Below are positions 48,028 to 57,342 of a DNA stretch of 64,000 nt, piece by piece; position 1 is the stretch's first letter, and every line of letters starts with the position of its first letter. The DNA is from Emergencia timonensis (GTDB lineage Bacteria; Bacillota; Clostridia; Peptostreptococcales; Anaerovoracaceae), in assembly GCF_900086585.1 (NCBI RefSeq), contig NZ_FLKM01000008.1, positions 1,302,001 through 1,366,000 on the forward strand. Direction: 5' to 3'. The translations under genes were made by a program, and so were the position numbers. The notes under the pieces were generated by a model. The model saw only the letters and a list, made by a program, of their open reading frames with translations. It was not told the DNA's origin and did no database searches.

Positions 48028-48064
48028 AGCAGTTAGTCTTAGGATTGACTGCTTTTTTCATACC
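48028..48064 (+). repeat. Terminator-like repeat, copy 2
   Basis: Identical over 37 bases to copy 1 (43656-43692), with the same hairpin and T run, 28 bases after the hydrolase stop. Slots 1 and 2 therefore share both flanks. Confidence 0.85.
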
Positions 48065-48088
48065 TAAATTTCAGATTGGAGTGATGAA

Positions 48089-48385
48089 ATGAACGATATT
48101 TTTAAGGATATGCAGGCAAAAGTCGGCTGTGAATACATTTCCGACCTGCCCTCTTACAAGCGTAAGGTGTGGCATGAAATGAAACGGCTGAACCCTGCCG
48201 ACTATGAAGAAAGACAGTTAGAAGATTTTTCTAAATATGTGTTTGGTATCTCATACCAGAACTTAAAAGATGTGATGAACCAACAGAAAGGACGTGAGGA
48301 ACAATGCAGGAAACAAGGGTACTGGTGGAAACGAGAGGAACAACTGACGAAGAAACAATATCATACTGGTTCGACCTGCCGATAG
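48089..48385 (+). CDS. Tn916 Orf19-like small cytosolic protein
   Basis: A 98-residue protein; residues 1-70 (DIFKDMQAKVGCEYISDLP .. ADYEERQLEDFSKYVFGISY) are conserved in Tn916 relatives. The last ~28 residues run in another frame over the first 82 bases of the ArdA-like gene, so the ORF may originally have ended earlier or be extended by a frameshift. Function unknown. TTGGAGTG precedes the start. Confidence 0.68.
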   Translation: MNDIFKDMQAKVGCEYISDLPSYKRKVWHEMKRLNPADYEERQLEDFSKYVFGISYQNLKDVMNQQKGREEQCRKQGYWWKREEQLTKKQYHTGSTCR

Positions 48386-48807
48386 ATGTTGCCGAGTTTG
48401 AAGAAAAGTTAGGTATCGGTGCAGAAAGTGGGGATTACTGTATTATCGAAAAGGTGTTGCCTTATGCTGATGAAGTTCACGAACATACAAGCGTGTATCA
48501 GCTCAACGAATTAGATTTTATGTACCGCCAGCTTTCAAGTGATATGCAGGAAGAATATGTATCACTTCTGACCGTATATGACAATTTAGAAGCACTTTAT
48601 ATTTGCAGGAACGTGATTACGGTTTATCCTGACTGCAAAAGCATGATAGATGTTGCAAGGCAAAAGCTGATGAACGACCCGACATTTAAGCATTTATCCG
48701 AGGACTGTCAAGAATATTACTTTGACTTTGAAGCCTATGCTTCTCACTTGCAGGAACACGGGAAATTTTTAGTAACAGAACACGGTATCTTTGAACTGCC
48801 AGAGTAG
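48304..48807 (+). CDS. ArdA-like antirestriction protein 1
   Basis: A 167-residue acidic protein with the ArdA DNA-mimic layout: TISYWFDLPIDVAEFEEKLGI, then YPDCKSMIDVA and YFDFEAYASHL, matching the second copy. It probably mimics B-form DNA and blocks type I restriction enzymes of the recipient. Acidic residues dominate. The start overlaps the preceding ORF; the spacing to the next ArdA is short. Confidence 0.85.
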   Translation: MQETRVLVETRGTTDEETISYWFDLPIDVAEFEEKLGIGAESGDYCIIEKVLPYADEVHEHTSVYQLNELDFMYRQLSSDMQEEYVSLLTVYDNLEALYICRNVITVYPDCKSMIDVARQKLMNDPTFKHLSEDCQEYYFDFEAYASHLQEHGKFLVTEHGIFELPE

Positions 48808-48824
48808 GAAATGAGGTGGTGGTT

Positions 48825-49328
48825 ATGATTGATGATATGGCGGTTTACATTGCTAATCTTGGCAAATACAATGAGGGCTATTTAGTCGGTGCTTGGTTCA
48901 CATTTCCCATTGACGAGGAAGATGTGAAAGAAAAAATTGGCTTGAATGAACAGTATGAGGAATACGCTATCCATGATACCGATAACTTCCCCATTGCGAT
49001 TGGCGAGTATGTTTCCATTGAAGAACTCAATGAGATGTATGAAATGATAGAGGAACTTCCCGACTATATCGTAGAGTGTCTGGACGAATTTATCAGCCAC
49101 TACGGGTCGCTGGAAGAAGTCGTGGAACATAAGGACGATATTTATTATTATCCCGACTGTGAAACCATGACAGACGTTGCCTACTACTACATAGACGAAT
49201 TGCAGGCACTAGGGGATATTCCACCCAGCTTACAGAACTACATTGACTATGAAGCCTACGGGCGAGATTTGGATATGGGCGGTTGCTTTATTGAAACAAG
49301 CCGAGGTATGTGCGAGATACCATATTAA
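48825..49328 (+). CDS. ardA: ArdA antirestriction protein 2 (Tn916 Orf18-like)
   Basis: A 167-residue protein strongly like Tn916 ArdA: VYIANLGKYNEGYLVGAWF, KEKIGLNEQYEEYAIHD, then YPDCETMTDVAYYYID and NYIDYEAYGRDLDMGG. Very acidic, consistent with DNA mimicry and inhibition of type I restriction. I use ATG 48825 because GAGGTGG is just upstream, over a GTG at 48816. It lies 17 bases after ArdA-like 1. Confidence 0.93.
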   Translation: MIDDMAVYIANLGKYNEGYLVGAWFTFPIDEEDVKEKIGLNEQYEEYAIHDTDNFPIAIGEYVSIEELNEMYEMIEELPDYIVECLDEFISHYGSLEEVVEHKDDIYYYPDCETMTDVAYYYIDELQALGDIPPSLQNYIDYEAYGRDLDMGGCFIETSRGMCEIPY

Positions 49329-49384
49329 CGCTGGAAGATCAGCGACAAGCATTGTTGCTACTGACAGCGTATTTCTCTTTTAAG

Positions 49385-49413
49385 GGACAGTCTGAAAATG
49401 GCTGTCCTTTTCT
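49385..49413 (+). terminator. Leader hairpin before the TcpE gene
   Basis: GGACAG .. CTGTCC arms followed by TTTTCTATTTT. It resembles the first adhesin-leader hairpin (38955-38976) in its TTTTCTATTT tail; a possible attenuator. Confidence 0.55.
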
Positions 49414-49436
49414 ATTTTGAAAGGAGCTGAAAGAAC

Positions 49437-49835
49437 TTGAAAAAGATTAAAAGCTACACGGGTATCTGGAACGTGGAAAAAGTCTTATATGCAATCAATG
49501 ACTTTAACTTACCCTTTCCCGTTACTTTTACACAGATTACATGGTTTGTGATTACGGAATTTATCATCATTCTGTTTGGGGATATTCCCCCACTTTCCAT
49601 GATTGAGGGAGCATTTCTCAAATACTTTGGTATTCCCGTTGCTCTCACTTGGTTCATGTCGCAGAAAACCTTTGACGGAAAGAAGCCGTACAGCTTTTTG
49701 AAATCACAGATAACCTATGCCCTGCGACCAAAAATCACTTATGCAGGAAAAGCCGTAAAACTGCATAAGCAGATATTAAATGAAACAATCACGGCAGTAA
49801 GGAGTGTGAACTATGTTCCCGATAAAATATATTGA
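49437..49835 (+). CDS. TcpE-like conjugal membrane protein (Tn916 Orf17)
   Basis: A 132-residue protein with two central membrane helices (FTQITWFVITEFIIILFGD and FLKYFGIPVALTWFM) and a basic tail. Starts with TTG at 49437 (AAAGGAG ten bases upstream). It overlaps the VirB4-like gene by 23 bases. TcpE proteins are part of the Gram-positive type IV secretion channel. Confidence 0.88.
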   Translation: MKKIKSYTGIWNVEKVLYAINDFNLPFPVTFTQITWFVITEFIIILFGDIPPLSMIEGAFLKYFGIPVALTWFMSQKTFDGKKPYSFLKSQITYALRPKITYAGKAVKLHKQILNETITAVRSVNYVPDKIY

Positions 49836-52263
49836 CAATAACCTTGTCTGGAACAAGGACAATGAAGTGTTTGCCTATTATGAGCTGGTACCATACAACT
49901 ATTCTTTTCTATCCGCAGAGCAGAAATTTATCGTGCATGACAGTTTCCGACAGCTAATCGCACAGTCCCGTGAGGGTAAAATTCATGCGTTGCAGATTGC
50001 CACAGAAAGCTCCATACGAAGTATGCAGGAGCAGTCAAAGAAACTGGTAACGGGAAAATTAAAGGAAGTTGCCTACCAGAAAATAGACGAACAGACCGAA
50101 GCGTTAGTATCTATGATTGGGAACAATCAAGTGGACTACCGCTTTTTTCTTGGCTTTAAGCTCATGGTTACGGAAGAACAGCTCAATCTGAAGAACATCA
50201 AAAAATCGGCGTGGCTGACATTCAAAGAGTTTCTCCATGAAGTAAACCATACGCTGATGAATGATTTTGTTTCCATGCCGAATGATGAAATCAACCGTTA
50301 CATGAAAATGGAAAAGTTACTGGAAAATAAAATCTCCCGTCGCTTTAAGGTGCGTCGCTTGGAAATCAATGATTTTGGGTATCTCATGGAACATCTTTAC
50401 GGCAGGGACGGTATCGCTTATGAAGATTATGCGTACCAGCTACCAAAAAAAAAATTGAACAAAGAAACGCTGATAAAATACTACGACCTTATCCGTCCGA
50501 CAAGGTGTGTGATTGAAGAAAGCCAGCGGTATTTACGCTTGGAACATGAGGACAAGGAAAGTTATGTGTCCTATTTTACCGTCAATGCGATTGTCGGCGA
50601 GCTTGATTTTCCGTCAAGTGAAATCTTCTATTTCCAGCAACAGCAATTCACATTCCCCGTTGATACTTCTATGAATGTAGAAATCGTGGAGAACCGAAAA
50701 GCATTAACAACCGTACGCAACAAGAAAAAGGAATTGAAAGACCTTGACAATCACGCTTATCAAGCAGGAGGTGAAACCAGCTCAAATGTGGTGGACGCTT
50801 TAGACAGCGTGGACGAGCTGGAAACGGACTTAGACCAGACAAAAGAAAGTATGTATAAGTTAAGCTACGTTATACGGGTGTCTGCACCCGATCTTGACGA
50901 GCTGAAACGCCGTTGTGATGAAGTCAAAGACTTTTACGACGACCTCAATGTAAAGCTGGTACGTCCTGCTGGGGATATGCTGGGGCTTCATTCTGAATTT
51001 TTACCTGCCAGCAAGCGATATATCAATGACTATGTGCAGTATGTAAAATCAGACTTCTTGGCAGGGCTTGGCTTTGGAGCGACCCAGCAGTTAGGGGAAA
51101 CTACGGGTATCTATATGGGCTATTCCGTTGATACGGGAAGAAATGTGTACCTGCAACCGTCTTTAGCTTCGCAGGGCGTAAAAGGTACAGTTACCAACGC
51201 TTTAGCGTCTGCTTTTGTCGGTTCGCTTGGCGGTGGAAAGTCGTTCTGCAACAATCTTCTGGTGTATTATTCGGTGTTGTTTGGCGGTCAAGCAGTCATT
51301 TTAGACCCCAAAGCCGAGCGTGGCAACTGGAGAGAAACACTTCCAGAAATCGCCCATGAAATCAATATCGTAAATCTTACCAGCGATAAAGACAATGCAG
51401 GACTTCTTGATCCATTCGTGATTATGAAGAATGTAAAAGACGCTGAAAGTCTGGCAATCGACATCTTGACATTCCTTACGGGTATTTCCTCTAGGGACGG
51501 CGAAAAATTCCCCGTGTTACGAAAAGCGGTTCGTTCCGTTACCCAGAGCGACAGTCGGGGCTTGCTCCATGTAATAGACGAGCTACGCCGTGAAGATACG
51601 CCCATATCAAGAAATATCGCAGACCATATCGACAGCTTCACGGACTACGACTTTGCACATCTGCTGTTTTCAGACGGTACGGTGGAAAATGCAATCAGCC
51701 TTGATAACCAGCTCAATATCATTCAAGTAGCCGACCTTGTACTGCCAGATAAGGACACGACCTTTGAAGAATACACGACTATTGAATTATTGTCGGTATC
51801 TATGCTGATTGTGATTAGTACCTTTGCCCTTGATTTTATCCATTCGGACAGAAGTATTTTTAAGATTGTCGATTTGGACGAAGCGTGGGCGTTCTTAAAT
51901 GTGGCACAAGGAGAAACGCTCTCTAACAAGCTGGTTCGTGCTGGACGAGCTATGCAGGCAGGTGTTTATTTCGTTACACAATCTTCTGGGGACGTGGCAA
52001 AGGAAAGTCTGAAAAACAATATCGGCTTAAAATTCGCTTTCCGTTCTACTGACATCAACGAGATAAAACAGACCTTAGAATTTTTCGGTATCGACAAGGA
52101 CGATGAAAACAACCAGAAACGGCTTCGTGATTTGGAGAACGGACAATGCTTATTGCAGGACTTATACGGGCGTGTCGGTGTGGTACAGATACACCCAGTT
52201 TTTGAAGAACTGCTACACGCCTTTGATACCAGACCGCCCGTACAGAGAAATGAGGTGGAGTGA
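49813..52263 (+). CDS. VirB4/TcpF-like transfer ATPase (Tn916 Orf16)
   Basis: An 816-residue AAA/RecA-like ATPase. Walker A is GSLGGGKSFCNN (~residue 475) and Walker B is IVDLDEAWAFL; AVILDPKAERGNW and YFVTQSSGDVAKE (motif-rich segments) are also present. It powers assembly of the conjugation channel or substrate transfer. It is the third conserved membrane-associated component in the cluster. It overlaps the previous gene by 23 and the next by 4 bases. Confidence 0.94.
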   Translation: MFPIKYIDNNLVWNKDNEVFAYYELVPYNYSFLSAEQKFIVHDSFRQLIAQSREGKIHALQIATESSIRSMQEQSKKLVTGKLKEVAYQKIDEQTEALVSMIGNNQVDYRFFLGFKLMVTEEQLNLKNIKKSAWLTFKEFLHEVNHTLMNDFVSMPNDEINRYMKMEKLLENKISRRFKVRRLEINDFGYLMEHLYGRDGIAYEDYAYQLPKKKLNKETLIKYYDLIRPTRCVIEESQRYLRLEHEDKESYVSYFTVNAIVGELDFPSSEIFYFQQQQFTFPVDTSMNVEIVENRKALTTVRNKKKELKDLDNHAYQAGGETSSNVVDALDSVDELETDLDQTKESMYKLSYVIRVSAPDLDELKRRCDEVKDFYDDLNVKLVRPAGDMLGLHSEFLPASKRYINDYVQYVKSDFLAGLGFGATQQLGETTGIYMGYSVDTGRNVYLQPSLASQGVKGTVTNALASAFVGSLGGGKSFCNNLLVYYSVLFGGQAVILDPKAERGNWRETLPEIAHEINIVNLTSDKDNAGLLDPFVIMKNVKDAESLAIDILTFLTGISSRDGEKFPVLRKAVRSVTQSDSRGLLHVIDELRREDTPISRNIADHIDSFTDYDFAHLLFSDGTVENAISLDNQLNIIQVADLVLPDKDTTFEEYTTIELLSVSMLIVISTFALDFIHSDRSIFKIVDLDEAWAFLNVAQGETLSNKLVRAGRAMQAGVYFVTQSSGDVAKESLKNNIGLKFAFRSTDINEIKQTLEFFGIDKDDENNQKRLRDLENGQCLLQDLYGRVGVVQIHPVFEELLHAFDTRPPVQRNEVE

Positions 52264-54452
52264 TGAAAGAAAGGATAAAAGGTGCGTTCACAAAAAGGAA
52301 GATACTTCACTTTCTCAAAATGGCTCTGTTCGTGGTGGCACTCTCCCTTATCCTGCTTTCACTTTTGGGGACGGTGGCTCATGCGACGGGGCTTGTGGAC
52401 GATACCATAAACGCAGAAAATCTTTACTCAAAATATCCCCTTTCCAACTACCAGCTTGATTTTTATGTGGATAATAGCTGGTCATGGTTGCCGTGGAACT
52501 GGCTGGACGGCATTGGAAAATCGGTACAGTACGGGCTTTACTGCATTACCAACTTTGTCTGGACGATAAGCCTTTATTTAAGCAATGCCACGGGCTATGT
52601 GGTGCAGGAAGCCTATAAACTTGATTTTATTAACGATATGGCAGACAGTATCGGAAAGAGCATACAGACCCTTGCAGGTGTAACCGAGAACGGCTTTTCT
52701 TCTACGGGCTTCTATGTTGGTTTCCTGCTTCTCATTATCTTAGTGGTGGGAATGTATGTTGCTTATACGGGACTTATCAAACGGGAAACCAGCAAGGCAC
52801 TTCACGCTGTTATCAACTTTGTGGTGGTGTTCGTGCTGTCCGCTTCGTTTATTGCCTACGCTCCCGACTACATCAAGAAGATAAATGAATTTTCATCAGA
52901 CATCAGTACCGCTTCTTTGGACTTGGGAACAAAAATCATGCTCCCCAACTCCGACAGCGAGGGCAAGGACAGCGTGGACTTGATACGGGACAGCCTATTT
53001 TCTATTCAAGTGGAACAGCCGTGGCTACTTCTGCAATTCGGTAACAGCAACACAGAAGAAATCGGGGCAGACCGTGTCGAAGCTCTTGTATCGGCAAGTC
53101 CAGAGGACGAGGACGGGAAAACCAGAGAGGAAGTCGTGAAAACAGAAATCGAAGATAACGACAACAACAATCTGACGATACCGCAGGTCGTGAACCGTTT
53201 AGGCATGGTGTTCTTCCTACTGTTCTTCAATTTAGGGATAACGATATTTGTATTCTTGCTTACGGGCATGATGTTATTTAGCCAGATACTTTTTATTATC
53301 TTTGCAATGTTTTTACCTATCAGCTTTTTACTTTCCATGATACCGAGCTATGAAAGCATGGCGAAGCAGGCAATCGTAAGGGTGTTTAATACCATAATGA
53401 CACGGGCAGGAATAACGCTCATTGTAACGGTGGCGTTCAGCATTTCCAGTATGTTTTATAACATCTCCACGGACTATCCGTTCTTTATGGTAGCGTTCTT
53501 GCAGATAGTATGTTTCGCTGGTATTTATATGAAGCTGGGCGATTTAATGAGTATGTTCTCTTTGAACGCTGGCGACAGTCAAAACATGGGACGCAGGATA
53601 TTCCGCAGACCATATCTGTTTATGCGACATAGAGCTAGGCGTATGGAAAGACGGCTTGCTGGTGCGGTTACTGCTGGCGGTGTTGCTGGTGCGGTGGCAG
53701 GTAGCACGATTTCAAACAGAAAACCGACAAGGAACACAGCCACAAAAGACAGTCGGGGCAATACATCTACTTCCAGTATGGGACAGCGTGCAGGCTCAAA
53801 GGTGGGTGCTGTCTTAGATACGAAAAATAAAGTGAAAGACAAGGCAAATGCTGTCAAAGAGAATATCAAGGATATGCCGACACAGACCGCTTATGCGGTG
53901 TATTCCGCAAAGGAAAAGGCAAAGTCCAGCGTGTCCGACTTTAAGCGTGGCATGGTGCAGGAACAGCAGTCCAGACAGACGGGACGTTTGGAAAAGCAGG
54001 AAAAGCATAGACAGAGTATCGCTGACAAGCGTATGGAGCTTCAAAAGGCACAAGAAGCAAGGCAGGCACAGCGAAAGGCTGACGGATCAGCGACAACGGG
54101 AGCTACCCGTCCCCATGAGCGACCAGCCACAGCTTCAAAGCCGAGTGCGGAAAAAATGCAGGAAGTCAAACGTCCTGCCACAGCGACCACTTCAAAAGCA
54201 AGTGAGCCAGTCAAGACAAATGTTATCAAAGAGCGTCCGTTATCTTCTGGTGCTTCTGATAAGAAAGCGACCCAGTCGGCACAGCCAGTACATAGGCAGA
54301 ATGTAGAAAAAGTGGTATCGCAGGAAACACGCCAGAATTACACAAAAGACCGCAGGACAAAGGTTCAGCAGACGCAAACCGTCCAAAAGAACCAGCAGAC
54401 AACAGAGAAAACTCGTAACCTTGTGATGAAGAAAGGACAGAAGAAAAAATGA
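52260..54452 (+). CDS. VirB6/TcpH-like polytopic channel protein (Tn916 Orf15)
   Basis: A 730-residue protein with several transmembrane helices up to ~residue 430 (FVVALSLILLSLLGTVAHA, GFLLLIILVVGMYVAYTGL, FVVVFVLSASFIAYAPDY, LFFNLGITIFVFLLTGMML, and more). The ~290-residue tail is basic, rich in Lys, Gln, Ala and Thr, and is probably cytosolic. It overlaps upstream and downstream genes by 4 bases (GAGTGATGA type). It is the presumed channel scaffold. Confidence 0.9.
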   Translation: MMKERIKGAFTKRKILHFLKMALFVVALSLILLSLLGTVAHATGLVDDTINAENLYSKYPLSNYQLDFYVDNSWSWLPWNWLDGIGKSVQYGLYCITNFVWTISLYLSNATGYVVQEAYKLDFINDMADSIGKSIQTLAGVTENGFSSTGFYVGFLLLIILVVGMYVAYTGLIKRETSKALHAVINFVVVFVLSASFIAYAPDYIKKINEFSSDISTASLDLGTKIMLPNSDSEGKDSVDLIRDSLFSIQVEQPWLLLQFGNSNTEEIGADRVEALVSASPEDEDGKTREEVVKTEIEDNDNNNLTIPQVVNRLGMVFFLLFFNLGITIFVFLLTGMMLFSQILFIIFAMFLPISFLLSMIPSYESMAKQAIVRVFNTIMTRAGITLIVTVAFSISSMFYNISTDYPFFMVAFLQIVCFAGIYMKLGDLMSMFSLNAGDSQNMGRRIFRRPYLFMRHRARRMERRLAGAVTAGGVAGAVAGSTISNRKPTRNTATKDSRGNTSTSSMGQRAGSKVGAVLDTKNKVKDKANAVKENIKDMPTQTAYAVYSAKEKAKSSVSDFKRGMVQEQQSRQTGRLEKQEKHRQSIADKRMELQKAQEARQAQRKADGSATTGATRPHERPATASKPSAEKMQEVKRPATATTSKASEPVKTNVIKERPLSSGASDKKATQSAQPVHRQNVEKVVSQETRQNYTKDRRTKVQQTQTVQKNQQTTEKTRNLVMKKGQKKK

Positions 54453-55456
54453 AACTGAAACATATCGCTATCATTGGCACTCTGTTTCCTATCCTCTTTT
54501 CTCTGGTGCTTTTCTTTGGTGTCTTGATTAGTGCGGACAGCGACGACGAGAACAGCAATTTTTCTTCTGGCATTACGGGTATGAACTTATCCGCAGAAGT
54601 CTTGAAACATCAGCCTATGGTAGAAAAGTACGCCAGAGAATACGGTATTTCCGAGTATGTCAATGTGCTATTGGCTATCATTCAAGTAGAAAGTGGCGGT
54701 ACGGCAGAAGATGTTATGCAGAGTTCGGAAAGTCTTGGTTTACCGCCTAATTCCTTAGATACGGAAAGCTCAATCAAGCAGGGGTGTAAGTATTTTGCGT
54801 CCCTGCTTTCTTCCTGCAAAAATCAAGGTATCGACGATTTGAATGTAGCGATACAGTCTTATAACTATGGCGGTGGCTATGTGGGATATGTGGCAGGAAA
54901 AGGAAAGAAACACACCTTTAATCTTGCAGAGAGCTTCGCCCGTGAAAAATCGGGTGGAAAGAAAGTAACCTACACCAACCCGATAGCCGTTGCGAAGAAC
55001 GGGGGCTGGCGGTATCAGTATGGCAATCAATTTTACGTCGAATTAGTCAATCAGTATTTAACTGTTCCGCAGGTATCGGGAGAACTGGCACAAAAAGTAA
55101 TGAATGAAGCATTGAAGTATCAAGGCTGGAAGTATGTATATGGCGGTAGCAATCCTAACACTTCCTTTGACTGTTCGGGGCTGACGCAATGGTGCTATGG
55201 AAAAGCTGGTGTTTCCTTACCGAGAACAGCACAAGCACAGTATGACGCCACCCAACATCTTCCACTCTCGCAGGCAAAGGCTGGGGACTTGGTATTTTTC
55301 CATTCTACCTATAACGCTGGAAGTTATGTAACACATGTCGGTATTCTTGTTTCGCCGACGCAGATGTACCACGCAGGAAATCCGATAGGATATGCAGACC
55401 TAAATAATAGTTACTGGCAACAGCACTTAATCGGTGCAGGACGAGTAAAACAATAG
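54449..55456 (+). CDS. CwlT-like bifunctional peptidoglycan hydrolase (Tn916 Orf14)
   Basis: A 335-residue protein. A membrane anchor (IAIIGTLFPILFSLVLFFGV) is followed by a lysozyme-like domain (ISEYVNVLLAIIQVESGG with catalytic Glu; QSYNYGGGYVG) and a C-terminal NlpC/P60 domain (NTSFDCSGLTQWCYG with catalytic Cys, HVGILVSPTQMYHAG with His). It cuts glycan and peptide bonds to open the wall for conjugation. It overlaps the previous gene by 4 bases. Confidence 0.94.
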   Translation: MKLKHIAIIGTLFPILFSLVLFFGVLISADSDDENSNFSSGITGMNLSAEVLKHQPMVEKYAREYGISEYVNVLLAIIQVESGGTAEDVMQSSESLGLPPNSLDTESSIKQGCKYFASLLSSCKNQGIDDLNVAIQSYNYGGGYVGYVAGKGKKHTFNLAESFAREKSGGKKVTYTNPIAVAKNGGWRYQYGNQFYVELVNQYLTVPQVSGELAQKVMNEALKYQGWKYVYGGSNPNTSFDCSGLTQWCYGKAGVSLPRTAQAQYDATQHLPLSQAKAGDLVFFHSTYNAGSYVTHVGILVSPTQMYHAGNPIGYADLNNSYWQQHLIGAGRVKQ

Positions 55457-55473
55457 AAAGTGAGGATAACATT

Positions 55474-56376
55474 ATGTTTAAGAAGAATAAGAAACAGACA
55501 GAAAATGTCAAAGAAAAAAAGGTGCGTACTGTCAAGGTAGGCACACATAAGAAAACCGTGATTGCGTTGTGGGTGGTGCTTATCGCAAGCGTGAGCTTTG
55601 GGGTGTATAAGAATTTTACGGCTATCGACCAGCACACGACCCATGAAAAAGAAATCATTGAACTTCGTTTGCAGGACACCAACGGGATAGAAAATTTCGT
55701 GAAGAACTTTGCGAAGTCTTATTACACATGGAGTAACAGCAAAGAAGCGATTGAAGCAAGGACGCAGGCAATCAGCGGTTATCTGACAAAGGAATTGCAA
55801 GACTTGAATGTTGATACAATCAGAACGGATATACCGACCAGCTCCACAGTTACAGATGTGATTGTGTGGCATATCGAGCAATCGGGAACGGACACTTTTT
55901 CTGCTACCTACGAAGTAGATCAGCAGATAAAAGAGGGAGAACAGACAAGCAATGTGAAAGCGACTTATACTGTAAAAGTCCATGTAGACGCTGACGGGGA
56001 TATGGTAATCATTCAGAACCCTACTCTTGCACCAGCAATCGAAAAATCAGACTATGAGCCTAAGACACCAGAAGCAGACGCAAGCGTGGACGCTGATACG
56101 GTAAATGACGCTACCGCATTTCTGGAAACATTCTTTAAGCTCTATCCAACAGCCACAGAAAAAGAGCTTGCTTACTATGTATCTGGAAATGTGATTGAGC
56201 CTATCGGCAGGGACTACCTTTATTCTGAACTGGTAAACCCTATCTTTACAAAGGACGGGGATAATGTGAAAGTTAAAGTAGCTGTAAAATTCCTTGATAA
56301 TCAGACAAAGGCGACACAAGTATCACAGTATGAGCTTGTGCTACATAAGGATAGCAACTGGAAGATTGTAGGATAA
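55474..56376 (+). CDS. TcpC-like conjugal transfer protein (Tn916 Orf13)
   Basis: A 300-residue protein with one N-terminal membrane helix (TVIALWVVLIASVSFGVY) after a Lys-rich start, then two NTF2-like/TcpC domains (SNSKEAIEARTQAISGYL; DATAFLETFFKLYPTATEKEL). It is a bitopic VirB8-like channel component. Its ATG follows AAGTGAGG; it is the last gene of the transfer module and is followed by a terminator. Confidence 0.9.
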   Translation: MFKKNKKQTENVKEKKVRTVKVGTHKKTVIALWVVLIASVSFGVYKNFTAIDQHTTHEKEIIELRLQDTNGIENFVKNFAKSYYTWSNSKEAIEARTQAISGYLTKELQDLNVDTIRTDIPTSSTVTDVIVWHIEQSGTDTFSATYEVDQQIKEGEQTSNVKATYTVKVHVDADGDMVIIQNPTLAPAIEKSDYEPKTPEADASVDADTVNDATAFLETFFKLYPTATEKELAYYVSGNVIEPIGRDYLYSELVNPIFTKDGDNVKVKVAVKFLDNQTKATQVSQYELVLHKDSNWKIVG

Positions 56377-56383
56377 AAGAAAA

Positions 56384-56415
56384 AGGCTTGCAGTTCTGTA
56401 TTGATTTGCAAGCCT
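56384..56415. terminator. Bidirectional terminator-like hairpin between orf13-like and tetR genes
   Basis: Perfect arms AGGCTTGCA / TGCAAGCCT around a 14-base loop, flanked by A and T runs. The two genes converge here. Confidence 0.85.
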
Positions 56416-56422
56416 AAATATA

Positions 56423-56980
56423 TTATTTATACTTCTGGAAAATCCCGACTAATAAAGTATCTATCGCTTCAGCTAATTCAAATCTAACTTTATCTGAGGC
56501 AGAAAAAGCGTTTCCTAATTGCAAAGTTGTATAACCGTGAATTATTCCAGTAAGCATATTTAATATTTCAAGTGTTTTGTCTTTGTTAAGACTGCACGAT
56601 TGGATAAGAGTAGTTAATAATGAAAGATAGTTGTTAAAAATGGTTGCTGTTTCCTCTGTTCCGTGCCACACAGCCCATTGAATTGTTTCATAAACTCCGG
56701 GGTGTTCAATCATATAGTTTAGGTATTCGATAGAAACTAACTTAATTGCTTCTTTCCCTATTTTTCCAACGGCAATTTTCATCATTCTTTCATTCATGTC
56801 ACGCATACCATTATGAGCAACTTCTAAAAGAAGATTATCTAAACTTTCTATGTGATTATATAAAGATGGTGTACGAATGTTTAATTTTTGAGCAACAGCT
56901 TTTAACGAAACGTTATTTAATCCTTTTTCATCTGCTAAGTCTGATGTTGCTTTTATTACTGCTTCTTTAGTGGTTTTCAT
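56423..56980 (-). CDS. TetR-family regulator with WHG-type C-terminal domain
   Basis: A 185-residue TetR protein. Helix-turn-helix in residues ~8-45 (IKATSDLADEKGLNNVSLKAVAQKLN, RTPSLYNHIESLD) and a ligand domain with WAVWHGTEET, like WHG-domain TetRs. The true start is the Met at 56980, because GAGGTG lies 7 bases upstream and an outer ATG overlaps that site. It is divergent from the erm(B) leader, and the CTAATTGAATTAG palindrome between them (57024-57036) is a candidate operator. No regulated exporter remains intact nearby. Confidence 0.88.
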   Translation of the reverse strand: MKTTKEAVIKATSDLADEKGLNNVSLKAVAQKLNIRTPSLYNHIESLDNLLLEVAHNGMRDMNERMMKIAVGKIGKEAIKLVSIEYLNYMIEHPGVYETIQWAVWHGTEETATIFNNYLSLLTTLIQSCSLNKDKTLEILNMLTGIIHGYTTLQLGNAFSASDKVRFELAEAIDTLLVGIFQKYK

Positions 56981-57023
56981 AGTTATGCACCTCATTCAAA
57001 ATATCATACAAACACAATTCTAG

Positions 57024-57036
57024 CTAATTGAATTAG
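57024..57036. promoter_or_regulatory. Candidate TetR operator
   Basis: CTAATTGAATTAG, a 13-base palindrome upstream of tetR-like on the minus strand, in the divergent region. Operator status is inferred from symmetry and position only. Confidence 0.45.
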
Positions 57037-57074
57037 TGTAGTCAATAACACAATTAGAAAATTATGATTATTTA

Positions 57075-57102
57075 TTGACTTTCTTAAAATTTTGTGTATA
57101 AT
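57075..57102 (+). promoter_or_regulatory. erm(B) promoter
   Basis: TTGACT (57075-57080) and TATAAT (57097-57102), 16-base spacer, upstream of the leader peptide. Confidence 0.85.
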
Positions 57103-57159
57103 AGGAATTGAAGTTAAATTAGATGCTAAAAATTTGTAATTAAGAAGGAGGGATTCGTC

Positions 57160-57243
57160 ATGTTGGTATTCCAAATGCGTAATGTAGATAAAACATCTAC
57201 TGTTTTGAAACAGACTAAAAACAGTGATTACGCAGATAAATAA
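57160..57243 (+). CDS. ermBL: erm(B) leader peptide
   Basis: A 27-residue peptide starting MLVFQMRNVDKTSTVLKQ and ending with an acidic tail, identical by memory to the ErmBL leader in which macrolides stall ribosomes at codon 10 (Asp). Stalling refolds the mRNA and exposes the erm(B) ribosome-binding site. Its own site AAGGAGGG is 5 bases before ATG. Confidence 0.95.
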   Translation: MLVFQMRNVDKTSTVLKQTKNSDYADK

Positions 57244-57342
57244 ATACGTTAGATTAATTCCTACCAGTGACTAATCTTATGACTTTTTAAACAGATAACT
57301 AAAATTACAAACAAATCGTTTAACTTCTGTATTTATTTACAG

